Positions 1 to 8,889 of a DNA stretch of 64,000 bases are shown here, in pieces. The notes beneath the pieces are model-generated. The model was given only the letters and a program-made list of their open reading frames with translations. It did no database searches and was not told where the DNA came from. The DNA lies in the NCBI GenBank assembly GCA_963816785.1, contig CAWFLL010000002.1, forward strand, positions 248,001 to 312,000, in the 5' to 3' direction. Origin of the DNA: VRUE01 sp963816785. GTDB lineage: Bacteria > Actinomycetota > Thermoleophilia > Solirubrobacterales > 70-9. Each line of letters opens with the position of its first letter. The stretch's first letter is position 1. The position numbers and the translations under genes are program-made.

Positions 1-231
1 GGCTACTGGCTGTGGGGCGCCGACGCCGATGCCGACGAACCGCCCTGGGCGGTCGACCTCTCCGGGCCGACCGTGCTGGTGCTCGGCGGCGAGGGGAAGG
101 GGATCCGCCCGCGGGTCGCCGCGGCCTGCGACGGGCTCGTCGCGTTGCCCCGCCGCGGCCGGGTCGAATCGCTGAATGTCTCCGCCGCGGCGACCGCCCT
201 GCTCTACGAGGCGGTCCGCCAGCGCCGGTAG
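1..231 (+). CDS. SpoU/TrmH-family rRNA 2'-O-methyltransferase, C-terminal fragment
   Basis: The frame is open from the first base to TAG at 229-231, so the N-terminus lies off the window. The 76 visible residues carry the two C-terminal SPOUT signatures: the SAM-binding knot segment LVLGGEGKGIRP and the terminal motif SLNVSAAATALLYE. Enzymes of this family methylate the ribose 2'-OH in 23S rRNA (RlmB, G2251) or tRNA. RlmB is the usual annotation when the gene sits next to this sigma factor in actinobacteria, but the visible part cannot separate the subfamilies. Confidence 0.85.
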   Translation, partial: GYWLWGADADADEPPWAVDLSGPTVLVLGGEGKGIRPRVAAACDGLVALPRRGRVESLNVSAAATALLYEAVRQRR

Positions 232-269
232 CACCTGCAACGGCGGTTGCAAAAAATCGCAATTTGGGG

Positions 270-297
270 TTGACAGAACTCCGCTCTGCGGTAAAAC
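270..297 (+). promoter_or_regulatory. Candidate promoter of the sigma factor gene
   Basis: TTGACA at 270-275 and TAAAAC at 292-297 are separated by 16 bp, in the 179-bp gap before the sigma factor. A Shine-Dalgarno AAGGAGA at 397-403 then precedes the GTG at 411, so unlike many genes in this window this one has a long leader of roughly 105 nt. Confidence 0.55.
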
Positions 298-410
298 TAC
301 CGCGCCAATAGGGGTGAACCTCAGGTTGAGTCTGAGATTCGTCCCAGTAAATAAGGGCGCCTCAGGGGAGGTACCGGCGCCACGTCCCTTCATCTCAAGG
401 AGAAGGTTCC

Positions 411-1118
411 GTGGCTCTTTCGTCGCCTACGCAGGAATTGCGGCTCCCCCGCGGCCGCCTCAACGGCTCCACACGGCAGGAAACTAACCCTCAACCTGAG
501 CTTGATGATCACTACCTGGTCGCCCTGGCAAAGGACGGCCGCACCGACGCCTATGACGCGATCGTCCGCCGCTACCGCGGCTTCGTCCGCCTCAAGGCCT
601 CCTCCTACTTTCTGCTGGGCGGTGAGAGCGACGACCTGATCCAGGAAGGCCTGCTCGGCCTCTACAAGGCCGTCCGCGACTACCGCAGCGACCGCGAGTC
701 GAGCTTCCGCTCCTTCGCCGAGCTCTGCATCACCCGCCAGATCATCACCGCGGTCAAGACCGCGACCCGAAACAAGCACACCCCCCTCAACCAGTACGTC
801 TCCTTCTCCCAGACCCCGGCCGCGGCGGGCGACTCCGACACCACCCTCGACGAGATCCTCCCCGGCCCCTCGGTCGCCGACCCGGTCAACCAGGTGATCG
901 CCTCCGAAGAGCTGGAGAGCCTCGTCTCCTGCCTCTCGGGCGCCGGCGGCGTCCTCTCCGCCCTCGAGAGCAGCGTCCTCTCCCTTTATCTCGACGGCCA
1001 CTCCTACGAGGCCACCGCAGAGCGCCTCGAGTGCGACACCAAGACCGTCGACAACGCCCTCCAGCGCGTCAAGCGCAAGGTCGCGACGCATCTGGAGTCG
1101 CGCGAGGTGCGGGCCTAA
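411..1118 (+). CDS. RNA polymerase sigma-70 family factor, SigH-like
   Basis: This 235-residue sigma factor contains region 2 at about residues 45-115, with the core-binding DDLIQEGLLGLYKA at 74-87, and a C-terminal region 4 helix-turn-helix at about 185-225 (YEATAERLECDTKTVDNAL). The closest recognisable family is the sporulation/stationary SigH (Spo0H) type, which is a constant gene next to the SpoU methylase in Thermoleophilia. No sporulation genes are visible here, so a general stress or housekeeping-alternative role is only inferred. Start GTG 411 follows AAGGAGA with 7 nt spacing. The product acts in the cytoplasm with core RNA polymerase. Confidence 0.9.
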   Translation: MALSSPTQELRLPRGRLNGSTRQETNPQPELDDHYLVALAKDGRTDAYDAIVRRYRGFVRLKASSYFLLGGESDDLIQEGLLGLYKAVRDYRSDRESSFRSFAELCITRQIITAVKTATRNKHTPLNQYVSFSQTPAAAGDSDTTLDEILPGPSVADPVNQVIASEELESLVSCLSGAGGVLSALESSVLSLYLDGHSYEATAERLECDTKTVDNALQRVKRKVATHLESREVRA

Positions 1119-1302
1119 GCGCTCGATCGCTGATCGCGTAGCTTCCAGCCGGGCCGCCACCTAGCTCCGAGGGGGGGATTGCCCCATCCCAAAGAATTGG
1201 ATCGACCATGACGACCTTCCTCCTCTGGGACAAAGGCAGATTGATCGAGGGCGAATCGCTACCGAGCTCGCCGTGATTCTCAGGAATGGGAAAGAAATCT
1301 GA

Positions 1303-1308
1303 TAATCT
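1303..1308 (+). promoter_or_regulatory. -10 element TAATCT, leaderless start of the antitoxin gene
   Basis: TAATCT ends 6 nt before the GTG at 1315 and there is no Shine-Dalgarno between them, which fits transcription starting at or within a base or two of the start codon. Confidence 0.5.
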
Positions 1309-1314
1309 GATTTT

Positions 1315-1566
1315 GTGAAGCAGCTCAGTGCCACCGATGCCGCGCGACGCTTCTCAGACGTGCTCGACAACGTTGAGTCCGAGGGGGAGACCTTCATTGT
1401 GGTCCGCCGCGGACGGGTCGTGGCCACGATCGGCCCCGCCCTTGCCGGAACCGGGCGGGCCCTGAAGAGAGAACTGCGTGAGCGGCGGCCCGACCCCGAG
1501 TGGGCGACGGAGTTGCGCGAGCTCCGGGACTCCGTCGGGCCGGTTGCGGACCCCTGGCACGACTGA
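1315..1566 (+). CDS. Phd/YefM-family antitoxin
   Basis: This 83-residue protein has the Phd/YefM fold signature: an N-terminal strand-helix (SATDAARRFSDVLDNVE) followed by VVRRGRVVATIGP, the usual DNA-binding half. The acidic, arginine-rich C-terminus (from about residue 50) is the expected toxin-binding tail. It is followed immediately by an overlapping PIN-domain gene, the standard antitoxin-toxin order. Such antitoxins neutralise the PIN RNase and repress their own promoter. The GTG start lies 6 nt after TAATCT, so the transcript is probably leaderless. Confidence 0.88.
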   Translation: MKQLSATDAARRFSDVLDNVESEGETFIVVRRGRVVATIGPALAGTGRALKRELRERRPDPEWATELRELRDSVGPVADPWHD

Positions 1567-1958
1567 TCCTCGACACCACTGTGCTGGTCGAGGCCGAGCG
1601 CGAAGGGACCTCGTTGCTCGACCAGCTGATCGACGACGAGGATGACGTGGCGATCGCCGCGATCACCGTGGCCGAGCTGGCGGTCGGGGTCGAGCTGGCC
1701 GATGGGAGCCGCCGGACTCATCGCGAGGAATTCGTGGCCGCGGTCCTCAAATCCGTTTCGATCGAGGTCTACGACCCTGAGGTCGCGCGAGCTCACGGTG
1801 CCCTGCTTGCTCATACGCGCCGCACCGGACGGCCCCGCGGCGCACACGACCTGATCATCGCCGCCACCGCTCGCGCTCGGGAGCGGGCGGTCGTTAGTGC
1901 CGACTCGGGCGGGTTCGCGGAGTTGCCCGAGGTTGTGGTTCTGGGGGTGTCGTCGTAG
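1554..1958 (+). CDS. PIN-domain (VapC-like) ribonuclease toxin
   Basis: From a CTG at 1554 this reads 134 residues beginning ARLILDTTVLVEAE. Four conserved PIN acidic residues are present: D7, E41 (VAELAVGVE), D99 (GAHDLIIAATA) and D117 (VSADSGGF). PIN toxins cleave RNA, commonly tRNA or rRNA, using Mg2+ or Mn2+ held by these residues. The frame continues upstream to GTG 1500, but that would add an unconserved N-terminus, so translation probably starts at CTG 1554 inside the last codons of the antitoxin, coupled to it. The start is the least certain part. Confidence 0.85.
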   Translation: MARLILDTTVLVEAEREGTSLLDQLIDDEDDVAIAAITVAELAVGVELADGSRRTHREEFVAAVLKSVSIEVYDPEVARAHGALLAHTRRTGRPRGAHDLIIAATARARERAVVSADSGGFAELPEVVVLGVSS

Positions 1959-1981
1959 CAGGCGCTGCGATCGGGGAGCGG

Positions 1982-1987
1982 TACAGT
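1982..1987 (+). promoter_or_regulatory. -10 element TACAGT, leaderless start of threonine dehydratase
   Basis: TACAGT ends 6 nt before GTG 1994 in the short gap after the PIN toxin gene, with no good ribosome binding site. Confidence 0.45.
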
Positions 1988-1993
1988 CGAAAG

Positions 1994-3220
1994 GTGGCGA
2001 CCAACAGCTGGCGGCCGGACCTGGACGAGCTCCGAGCGATCCATGCCGCCTCGCAGGGTCTCGTCAAGCAGACCCCCGTCTTCAGCCTTGGTGAGCTGTC
2101 GCGAAGGTGCGGCGGACAGATCGCCGTCAAGGCCGAGTGCATGCAGCGCACCGGCTCCTTCAAGCTGAGGGGCACCTTCGCCAAGCTGGCCCACCGGGGC
2201 TCCGAGGACTGCCCCGGGGTGGTCGCGGGGAGCGCCGGGAACCACGGCCAGGCCCTCGCCTACGCCGCCCGTGCGCGGGGAATCCCCTGCACGATCTTCA
2301 TGCCGGAGGACGCCCCGATCTCCAAGGTCGATGCGGTGGCCGCCTTTGGCGCCGAGGTGCAAACGGTGGCTGGCACCGTCGACGACTGCGTCGATGCCGC
2401 CCGCCGGTTCGCGGAGGAGGAGGGCGTGCTGTTCGTCCACCCGTTCGACGATCTCGAGGTGATCAAGGGCCAGGCCGGGCTGGGCATCGAGCTGGCGGAG
2501 CAGGTGCCCGACCTGGCGAGGGTCATCGTCCCGGTCGGGGGCGGAGGCCTGATCAGCGGTGTCGCCGCCGCTCTCTCGGAGCTCCGTCCCGAGGTCGAGA
2601 TATTCGGGGTCCAGGCGGCGGGCTGCTCATCGTTCGAGGCGTCGCTGCGAGAGGGCGAGCCGCGGGCCGTGTCCGAGGCCTCGACGATCGCCGACGGGAT
2701 CGCGGTCAAGCGACCCGGCGATCTGACCTTCGCTCTCGTCAAGAGATGGGTCGATGGGTTCGCGGTCGTCGACGACGACTCGATCGCGGCGGCGATGGTC
2801 CTCCTGATCGAACGCGGCAAGCTGGTCACCGAGGGCGCCGGCGCAAGCAGTGTCGCGGCCCTGATGACCGGGGCCGTCGCCCCCGCCACCTCGGGGACGA
2901 CCGTCGCGGTCCTCTCCGGCGGCAACGTTGACCCCAGTGTCCTGGCGGCGATCATCAACCGGCATCAGACCGGGATCGGTCGCCGCGCCCGCATCTTCTC
3001 GCGGATCAGCGACCAGCCGGGCGGGCTCGTCGATTTCCTCCAGAACGTGGCCGCGGCCGGCGGCAACGTCCTCGACGTGACTCACGTCCGCGACGGTGTC
3101 GCGCTGCACGTCAACGAGACAGGCGTCGAGGTCCTGGTCGAAAGCCGCAGCGAGAGCGATCGGGAGAGCCTGCTCGCGCGCCTGCGGTCGCATGGGTATG
3201 AGGTTGAGGAGCTAGGTTGA
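1994..3220 (+). CDS. Threonine dehydratase with C-terminal ACT domain
   Basis: A fold-type II PLP enzyme of 408 residues that deaminates L-threonine (or serine) to 2-oxobutyrate (or pyruvate). The PLP lysine is K57 in GSFKLRG, the substrate loop is AGSAGNHGQ (about 78-86) and the phosphate-binding glycine loop is VGGGGLISG (181-189). Residues from about 332 form a single ACT domain (RIFSRISDQPGGLVDFL), typical of the shorter regulated form rather than biosynthetic IlvA with its paired ACT-like domains. It may serve isoleucine synthesis or threonine catabolism. Spacing to the next gene is 10 nt, so the Dabb protein may be co-transcribed. Confidence 0.9.
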   Translation: MATNSWRPDLDELRAIHAASQGLVKQTPVFSLGELSRRCGGQIAVKAECMQRTGSFKLRGTFAKLAHRGSEDCPGVVAGSAGNHGQALAYAARARGIPCTIFMPEDAPISKVDAVAAFGAEVQTVAGTVDDCVDAARRFAEEEGVLFVHPFDDLEVIKGQAGLGIELAEQVPDLARVIVPVGGGGLISGVAAALSELRPEVEIFGVQAAGCSSFEASLREGEPRAVSEASTIADGIAVKRPGDLTFALVKRWVDGFAVVDDDSIAAAMVLLIERGKLVTEGAGASSVAALMTGAVAPATSGTTVAVLSGGNVDPSVLAAIINRHQTGIGRRARIFSRISDQPGGLVDFLQNVAAAGGNVLDVTHVRDGVALHVNETGVEVLVESRSESDRESLLARLRSHGYEVEELG

Positions 3221-3230
3221 GCGCAGTCCG

Positions 3231-3512
3231 ATGCTGAGGCACGTCGTCATCTGGTCGATGTCCGAGGGGCACGAGGAGGAGCTCGATGACCTGCTGCGCG
3301 AATTGGAGGATCTCCCGGGGCAGATCGAGGAGATATCCGCCCTCAGCGCCGGGCAGCTGATCAACGAGGCCGATTTCGATGCGGTTCTCTGCGTCGACGT
3401 CGCCGATGCCGACGCGCTCGAGCGGTACCGGTCCCACCCGGCTCACCAGCCGGTTTCGAGGCGGCTGCGGGCCGTCGCATCGCAGCTCCTCGTCGCCGAT
3501 TACGAATCCTGA
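3231..3512 (+). CDS. Dabb (stress-responsive alpha/beta barrel) domain protein
   Basis: A 93-residue single-domain protein starting LRHVVIWSM, the hallmark first strand of the Dabb family, and ending with the conserved helix-strand RYRSHPAHQPVSRRL. These dimeric alpha+beta barrels occur as small stress proteins or cyclases. No catalytic residue set can be assigned from sequence. It lies 10 nt after threonine dehydratase and is probably in the same transcript. Confidence 0.8.
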   Translation: MLRHVVIWSMSEGHEEELDDLLRELEDLPGQIEEISALSAGQLINEADFDAVLCVDVADADALERYRSHPAHQPVSRRLRAVASQLLVADYES

Positions 3513-3533
3513 ACGTCCGATCTAAGGGCAGGC

Positions 3534-3563
3534 TTGACGGGGTCGCCGCCGATAGCGTACGGT
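3534..3563 (+). promoter_or_regulatory. Promoter/operator shared with the one at 13379 (leaderless)
   Basis: TTGACG (3534-3539), an 18-bp spacer, and TACGGT (3558-3563), then 7 nt to GTG 3571. The same arrangement, with matching bases TTGACGGG, CCGATA, GTACGGT and a downstream ACC, occurs at 13379-13408. Conserved spacer bases outside the core hexamers suggest a common regulator site. The XRE-cupin protein encoded at 12683 is the obvious candidate. Confidence 0.6.
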
Positions 3564-3570
3564 GGCACCG

Positions 3571-4887
3571 GTGGGTAGCTACGACAGCCGTGATTCCGTT
3601 CGATCTTCCGAACGCTCTCGCCCTGAGGATCTTGTCGTGCTGGTCGTCGGCACGCTCGATACGAAGGGCGTCGAGATCGAGTTTCTCGCCGATGCGATCG
3701 TAGGTCGCGGGGCAACGCCGCTTCTGCTCGACTCTTCGATGGGGGAGGGTGCGGCCTCCTCCAAGTTCCCGACCATCACGCGTGACGAGGTGGCGAAGGC
3801 GGCGGGGTCATCGATCGAGGCGATTGCCGAGCTTCCCCGCGGTGAGGCCGTCGAAAGGATGCGGGACGGGGTGGGGGAGCTGACGATGGGGCTCTTCGCG
3901 GCCGGTGAGGTGGACGCGGCGATCTGCATCGGTGGCGCCGGAACGCACCTGTCCGGGCCGGCGTTCCAGGCGCTCCCGATCGGCTTCCCGAAGCTGATCG
4001 TTTCCCCGCTCGCCTCTGGCCAGCGGCAATTCGAGTCCTACGTCGGCCTGCGGGACGTCGCGGTCATGCACTCGGTGGCCGACATCGCGGGGGTCAACGT
4101 GATCACCGAAAAGGTCTTCCGCAGCGCCGCCGGGTACATCGTCGGCGCGGCGGCGGCGCACCGCGAGGAGCGGGGCCGGGAGGAGGCCGCCGAAACCGCC
4201 CCGACTGTCGCGGTGTCGATGAACGGGAACACGACCACCGCAATGAACCACGGCCGGGCACGCCTACAGAAGGCGGGATACGCCGTTGTCACCTTCCACG
4301 CCAATGGCGTCGGCGGGCGCGCGCTCGAGGCCTTCGTCGGCTCGGGCCGGGTGGCGGCGGTGCTCGACTACACCACCACCGAGTTGGCGGCCGACCTGGT
4401 CGGCGGCCTGATGAAGGCCGGCCCGACCCGAATGGAGACGGCCGGCAGGATGGGGATCCCTCAGGTTCTCGTCCCTGGGTGCGTCGACTTCATAACCTGC
4501 GGCCCGCTCGCCGAGGCCGAGCAGGAATTCCCCGGCCGGGTCATGTTCGGCCACAACCCGGAGCTGACGCTGGTCAGGCTGCGCGAGGACGAGATGGCGG
4601 AGCTGGGCGCCATCTTCGCCGCCAAGGCGAACATCTCCATCGGCGCCACCTCGATCCTCGTACCGAAGGGAGGGTTCTCCGTCCCCGACGTCGAGGGGGG
4701 GCCGTTCTGGGACCCGGCCGCGGACCAGGCCTTCATCAACGCGCTGGTCGCGAAGCTCGACGCCGGGGTCCGCGTCGAGGTGATCGACGCCCACATCAAC
4801 GACGAGCGATTCGCCGATGCCGCCATCGACGAGCTGCTGGCGCTGGTCGCCGCCGCCGAGGGCAGCAAGGCCGAGGTGTCGGCGTGA
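3571..4887 (+). CDS. Tm-1-like ATP-binding domain protein (UPF0261 family)
   Basis: About 438 residues, the usual length of UPF0261. The N-terminal half has the signature VVGTLDTKGVEIEFL and the Tm-1-like nucleotide-binding fold; the C-terminal half contains the conserved NGNTTTAMNHGR and PGCVDFITCGP motifs. Family members have no settled reaction; plant Tm-1 binds tobamovirus replication proteins, and bacterial homologues often sit beside a TIM-barrel aldolase-like protein. I place the start at GTG 3571 because it lies 7 nt after the -10 TACGGT; GTG 3562 overlaps that hexamer. It heads the catabolic operon and overlaps the next gene by 4 nt. Confidence 0.88.
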   Translation: MGSYDSRDSVRSSERSRPEDLVVLVVGTLDTKGVEIEFLADAIVGRGATPLLLDSSMGEGAASSKFPTITRDEVAKAAGSSIEAIAELPRGEAVERMRDGVGELTMGLFAAGEVDAAICIGGAGTHLSGPAFQALPIGFPKLIVSPLASGQRQFESYVGLRDVAVMHSVADIAGVNVITEKVFRSAAGYIVGAAAAHREERGREEAAETAPTVAVSMNGNTTTAMNHGRARLQKAGYAVVTFHANGVGGRALEAFVGSGRVAAVLDYTTTELAADLVGGLMKAGPTRMETAGRMGIPQVLVPGCVDFITCGPLAEAEQEFPGRVMFGHNPELTLVRLREDEMAELGAIFAAKANISIGATSILVPKGGFSVPDVEGGPFWDPAADQAFINALVAKLDAGVRVEVIDAHINDERFADAAIDELLALVAAAEGSKAEVSA

Positions 4888-5885
4888 GCGCCTCCCCGGC
4901 ACCCGAGCCTCTCGTCTGGGGGATCATCTCGACCGCGGAGATCCTCGAGGAGATGCTGCCGGCCTTCGCCGAGTCCGAGTCGGCGGACCTGCGGGCGATC
5001 GCCAGTCGCGACCCGTCGCGGGCGCAGGCCTTCGCGGCCGCCCACGAGATCCCGACCGCCCACGGATCCTACGAGGAGCTGCTGGGGGACGACTCGATCG
5101 AGTGCGTCTACATACCGCTGCCGAACTCCCTCCACGGGGAGTGGACCCGCGCGGCGATCGAGGCGGGGAAGCATGTCCTCTGCGAGAAGCCGCTGACTCC
5201 GAGCGCCGAGGAGGCGCAGGCCCTGTTCGAGCTGGCGGAGGAGCGCGGCGTCGTCCTGATGGAGGCCTTCATGTACCGCCACCATCCGAAGACGAGGAGG
5301 TTGCGCGAGATCTTCGAGAGCGGGGAGATCGGCGAGCCGCGGGTCGTGCGAATGAGGTTCCACTTCAAGACCGCCCGGCCCGACACCGACATCCGCTACG
5401 ACCCCGATCTCGCCGGCGGCGCCCTGCGCGACGTCGGCTGCTACTGCGTCAGCCTCGCCAGCTACCTGACCGGCTCGGCGCCGGACTCGCTGGCGGCGAT
5501 CGCGAGGCTCGCCGAGTCCGGCATCGACGAGCAGTTCTCGGCGGCGCTCGGCTTCGGCAACGAGCTGCTGGCGGTCTTCGACTGCGGGATGTTCAGCCCC
5601 CTGGACGTCGGCGTCGAGGTGCTCGGAACCGAGGGGCGGGCCACGGTGGCGATGCCCTGGTACGCGCATCTCGAGCCGCTCAGCATCGACGTCGAGCGCG
5701 GCGGGGAGACCACGACGGTCTCGACGCCGGGGCCCAACGCCTACAGACTGGAGATCGACAACGTCTGCGCCGCTGCGCGCGGCGAGGCCACACCCGAGGT
5801 CACCCCGGAGGAGACGGTGAGAAACCTGACCACGATCGAGCGACTTCTGGAAGTCGCCAAGACGGACCGGTCCTACGCAGCCTGA
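4884..5885 (+). CDS. Gfo/Idh/MocA-family oxidoreductase
   Basis: A 333-residue NAD(P)-dependent dehydrogenase. The N-terminal Rossmann domain starts VWGIISTAEI, a degenerate version of the usual glycine-rich loop, and has the diagnostic EKP at 101-103 (CEKPLTP). The C-terminal alpha/beta sheet domain begins near residue 125. Relatives oxidise sugars, inositols or amino sugars; the substrate is not readable from sequence. The GTG start overlaps the stop of the Tm-1-like gene (GTGA), implying translational coupling. The importer ATPase follows 7 nt later. Confidence 0.88.
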   Translation: MSASPAPEPLVWGIISTAEILEEMLPAFAESESADLRAIASRDPSRAQAFAAAHEIPTAHGSYEELLGDDSIECVYIPLPNSLHGEWTRAAIEAGKHVLCEKPLTPSAEEAQALFELAEERGVVLMEAFMYRHHPKTRRLREIFESGEIGEPRVVRMRFHFKTARPDTDIRYDPDLAGGALRDVGCYCVSLASYLTGSAPDSLAAIARLAESGIDEQFSAALGFGNELLAVFDCGMFSPLDVGVEVLGTEGRATVAMPWYAHLEPLSIDVERGGETTTVSTPGPNAYRLEIDNVCAAARGEATPEVTPEETVRNLTTIERLLEVAKTDRSYAA

Positions 5886-5892
5886 GGAAGCC

Positions 5893-7062
5893 ATGCCAAC
5901 CACCAAACGAGAGAACGAGGCAGTGACAACCGCAGCTGAGGGCAACACCTCGGCCCCGCCGGACCGGGGCCCGGGTGACTCACAGGCGACCGTGGTCGAG
6001 ATGCAGGGCGTCTCCAAGACCTATCCCGGCGGCACGGTCCCCGCCGTCGCGGACATGAACATGGCCATCCACGAGGGGGAATTCTTCTCGATCCTGGGCT
6101 CCAGTGGGAGCGGCAAGACGACGACGCTGCGTCTCATCGCCGGGTTCGAGCAGCCCAGCTCGGGCAGCGTCCTGCTCGACGGCGTCGACGCGACGGGAGT
6201 GCCGCCGTTTCGCCGCGACGTGAACACCGTCTTCCAGAACTACGCCCTCTTCCCACACATGAAGGTCGAGGCGAACGTCGCCTATCCGCTGAAGATGGCC
6301 GGGACGCCCAAGCGTGAGATCAAGCCCCGGGTGCGGGAGGCCCTCGAGCGGGTCTCGATGACCGGCTTCGAGAAGAGGCTGCCGCACCAGCTCTCGGGCG
6401 GGCAGCGGCAGCGGATCGCCCTGGCGCGGGCTCTGATCGGCCGCCCCCGGCTGCTGCTCCTCGACGAGCCGCTCGGCGCTCTCGACCTGAAGCTCAGGGA
6501 GAGCATGCTGCTCGTGCTCAGGAACCTCCAGCGCGAGGTCGGGATCACCTTCATCTACGTGACCCACGATCAGAGCGAGGCGCTGGCGATGAGCGACCGC
6601 CTCGCCGTGATGAGCGACGGCCGGATCGAACAGTTGGCGACCCCGACCGAGATCTACGACCGGCCGCGCAACCTCGTTCGTCGCCGGATTCATCGGCAAG
6701 ACGAACCTGCTCGAGTGCCGTCACGACTCCGGTCTGCGCGCGGCCGCCGGGGACGTGCCTCTTGTCCTCGCAGAGCCGCCCGAAGAGGACACCTTCACCC
6801 TCAGCATCCGTCCGGAGGCGATCGTCGTTGGCGAGGACAGCCGGGGGCTTGGGAACCACTTCGACGCGAGGGTCGGCGACGTCCTCTTCCTCGGGCACGA
6901 GCGCGAGCTGCTCGTCGATCTGGGTGACCAGCGGGTGATGGTCAGAAGCTCAACTCGCGCGACTACCCACCGGGTGAGCCGATCGAGCTCGGCTGGGACC
7001 CGGCCGACGCGGTGATCGTGAAAGCGACAGGAACATGGCAACCGCTGCAGCAAGACATCTAG
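5893..7062 (+). CDS. potA: Spermidine/putrescine-type ABC transporter ATPase, frameshifted as read
   Basis: Walker A GSSGSGKTT is at residues 69-77, the Q-loop at QNYALFPHM, the signature LSGGQ at 167-171, Walker B LLLLDEP up to 193, and the H-loop in VTHDQSEAL. A C-terminal TOBE-like domain follows (TLSIRPEAIVV). An extra G at about 6676 breaks NLFVAGFIGKTN, and a compensating loss near 6950 restores the original frame to the TAG at 7060. With both corrected the protein is about 389 residues, normal for PotA. It powers the importer formed by the next genes. The next permease ATG (7035) lies inside its 3' end. Substrate could be a polyamine or another cationic amine. Confidence 0.85.
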
Positions 7063-7942
7063 AGCCGATCACCGACCTTCCGCGTCGCCTGCCGGAGCGC
7101 GTCCGCAAGCTCTCTGATCCTGGTCCCGGCGATCGTCTGGATCGTCGTCCTGGTGGTGCTGCCGAACGTTTTCCTGATCACCTACAGCCTCTGGAAAAAC
7201 GAAATCGGCTGTCATCGCCCACGAGTGGAACTTCAACAACTACACGGATCTCTTCCGTCCGAGGTCTTCACGACGCTGCTGAAACGGACGCTCGTCATCG
7301 CGCTCGTCTCGACCACCCTGCGCGACGCTGATCGCCTACCCGCTCGCCTACGTCGTGGTCACGAAGTTCGGGCGTTACAAGCTGCTGGCGGCGCTGCTGA
7401 TAATCATCCCGCTCTGGGTCAGCTACCTGATGCGGGTCTTCGCCTGGAAAATGATCCTCGGCGAAAAGGGCGTCCTCAACGGCATGCTCGACCTCGACCG
7501 GGTCCTGAGCGACAAACCGTCGACGGCATTCCTCTACTCGACCTCGACGGTCATCCTCACCGCTGACCTACGTTGCGATCCCGTACGTCTTCCTCGCGTC
7601 CTACACGTCTCTCGACCGCATCCCGCGCCACTACTACGAGGCGTCGGCGACTGTGGAGCCTCCGCCTGGCGAACCTTCCGCCATGTGATCTGGCCGCTCA
7701 GCCGGCCCGGTGTCGCGATCGGGTTCGCGATCGGGTTCGTCCTCACCTTCGGCGACTACGTGACCCCGGCGATGGTCGGCGGCCTCGACGGGACGATGCT
7801 GGGCTCGATCGTGTTGCAGGAGTTCGGGACCGCCAACAACTGGCCGCAGGGCGCCGCGATCGGGGTGACGATCATCGCCGCAGGGTTGCTGGTGCTGGCG
7901 CTGGCGTCGCTGTTCACCCGGCTGGAGGCGGAGATCGAATGA
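7035..7942 (+). pseudogene. potB: ABC transporter permease, PotB-like, multiply frameshifted as read
   Basis: Reading across frames recovers a typical PotB: an N-terminal amphipathic stretch, a first membrane helix (LILVPAIVWIVVLVVLP), a periplasmic loop, later helices including LLAALLIIIPLWVSYLM, and an EAA-loop region ending FRHVIWPLS before helices over the 7800s. At least seven single-base indels are needed, near 7108, 7211, 7261, 7321, 7562 and 7650 among others; most are insertions. Because the protein remains conserved between breaks I believe this is a real gene with base-call errors, but as given it cannot be translated. The ATG at 7035 overlaps potA, and the stop overlaps potC. Confidence 0.75.
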
Positions 7943-8887
7943 TGGCTGGCGAGGCGCGGATGACACCCCGAATGCGGGAAAGCAGGCCGGTGAAGGTCAC
8001 CATCACGGTGCTAGTCAGCCTGGCCATCCTCGCGGTCTACGTCTTCCTCTACGCGCCGATGATCATCACCGCGCTGTTCTCGGTCAACGACAGCAGACTC
8101 CAGACGCTTCCCTTTGCCGGCTTCACCACCAAGTGGTACACGGCGCTGTTCGAAGACGAAGCGATGGTCAACGCCATCGAATACAGCCTCAAAGTGCGCA
8201 TCGTCGCGGTCGTCATCGCCGCCTGCGCGGCGCTGGGGTTCGCTCTGATCCTGCACCGGATGCGGCTGCGGGGCGAGGCCGTGATCCAGGCCCTGCTGGC
8301 GAGCCCGCTGGTCGCCCCGGGCATGGTGCTGGGGATATCGCTGCTGGTCGATTTTCCACGAGGCGAAGATCGAACCGGGCTTCTGGACGATCGTCGCCGG
8401 GCACGTCTCCTTCGTCACGCCGCTGATCATGTTCATCCTGCTCCAGCGGCTGAAAACCTCCGACCCGTCGCTCGAGCAGGCCTCGATGGACTGCGGCGCC
8501 GGGTCGCTGCGCACCTTCTGGCACGTGACGCTGCCGGGGGTACGGGTGCCGCTGGTCGCCGGCTGCCTGCTCGGCTTCACGCTCTCGATGGACGAGATCG
8601 CGGTGACCTTCTTCCTCGCCGGGACCGAACCGACGCTCCCCGTATACGTCTGGGGGCTGTTGCGGTTCGGATTCACCCCGGAGGTCAACGCCGCCTTCAC
8701 CCTGATCACCGCGGGCTCGCTGCTCCTGATCGGGATCGCCGGGTTGCTCCTGTTCTTCTCCGGGCGGCGGAAACGGCTGCCGGAGGAACGTCGACGGAGG
8801 GGCGGGATCTTCTCCCGCGCGCCAAGGCCTGACATCGATCGACGCTCCCCCGACGTCCCCTCCGACTCGGCGATCCAGGGGGCCTGA
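7939..8887 (+). CDS. potC: ABC transporter permease, PotC-like, one frameshift as read
   Basis: The ATG overlaps the potB stop (ATGA). The protein has the six-helix layout of PotC: VLVSLAILAVYVFLYAPMI as helix 1, LASPLVAPGMVLGISLL in the middle, an EAA loop (EQASMDCGAGS then FWHVTLP) and a C-terminal helix ending LLLFFSGRRK. An extra G near 8351, between GTC and ATT, shifts the frame inside LLV-IFHEAKIEPGFW; removing it gives about 315 residues. A soluble tail rich in arginine and proline follows helix 6. Together with PotB it forms the membrane pore of the importer. Confidence 0.85.
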
Positions 8888-8889
8888 GA

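Noticed and set aside
1208..1276. A 22-codon ATG frame between the sigma factor and the antitoxin
   Set aside because: It has no ribosome binding site, promoter or recognisable similarity and is short enough to occur by chance.
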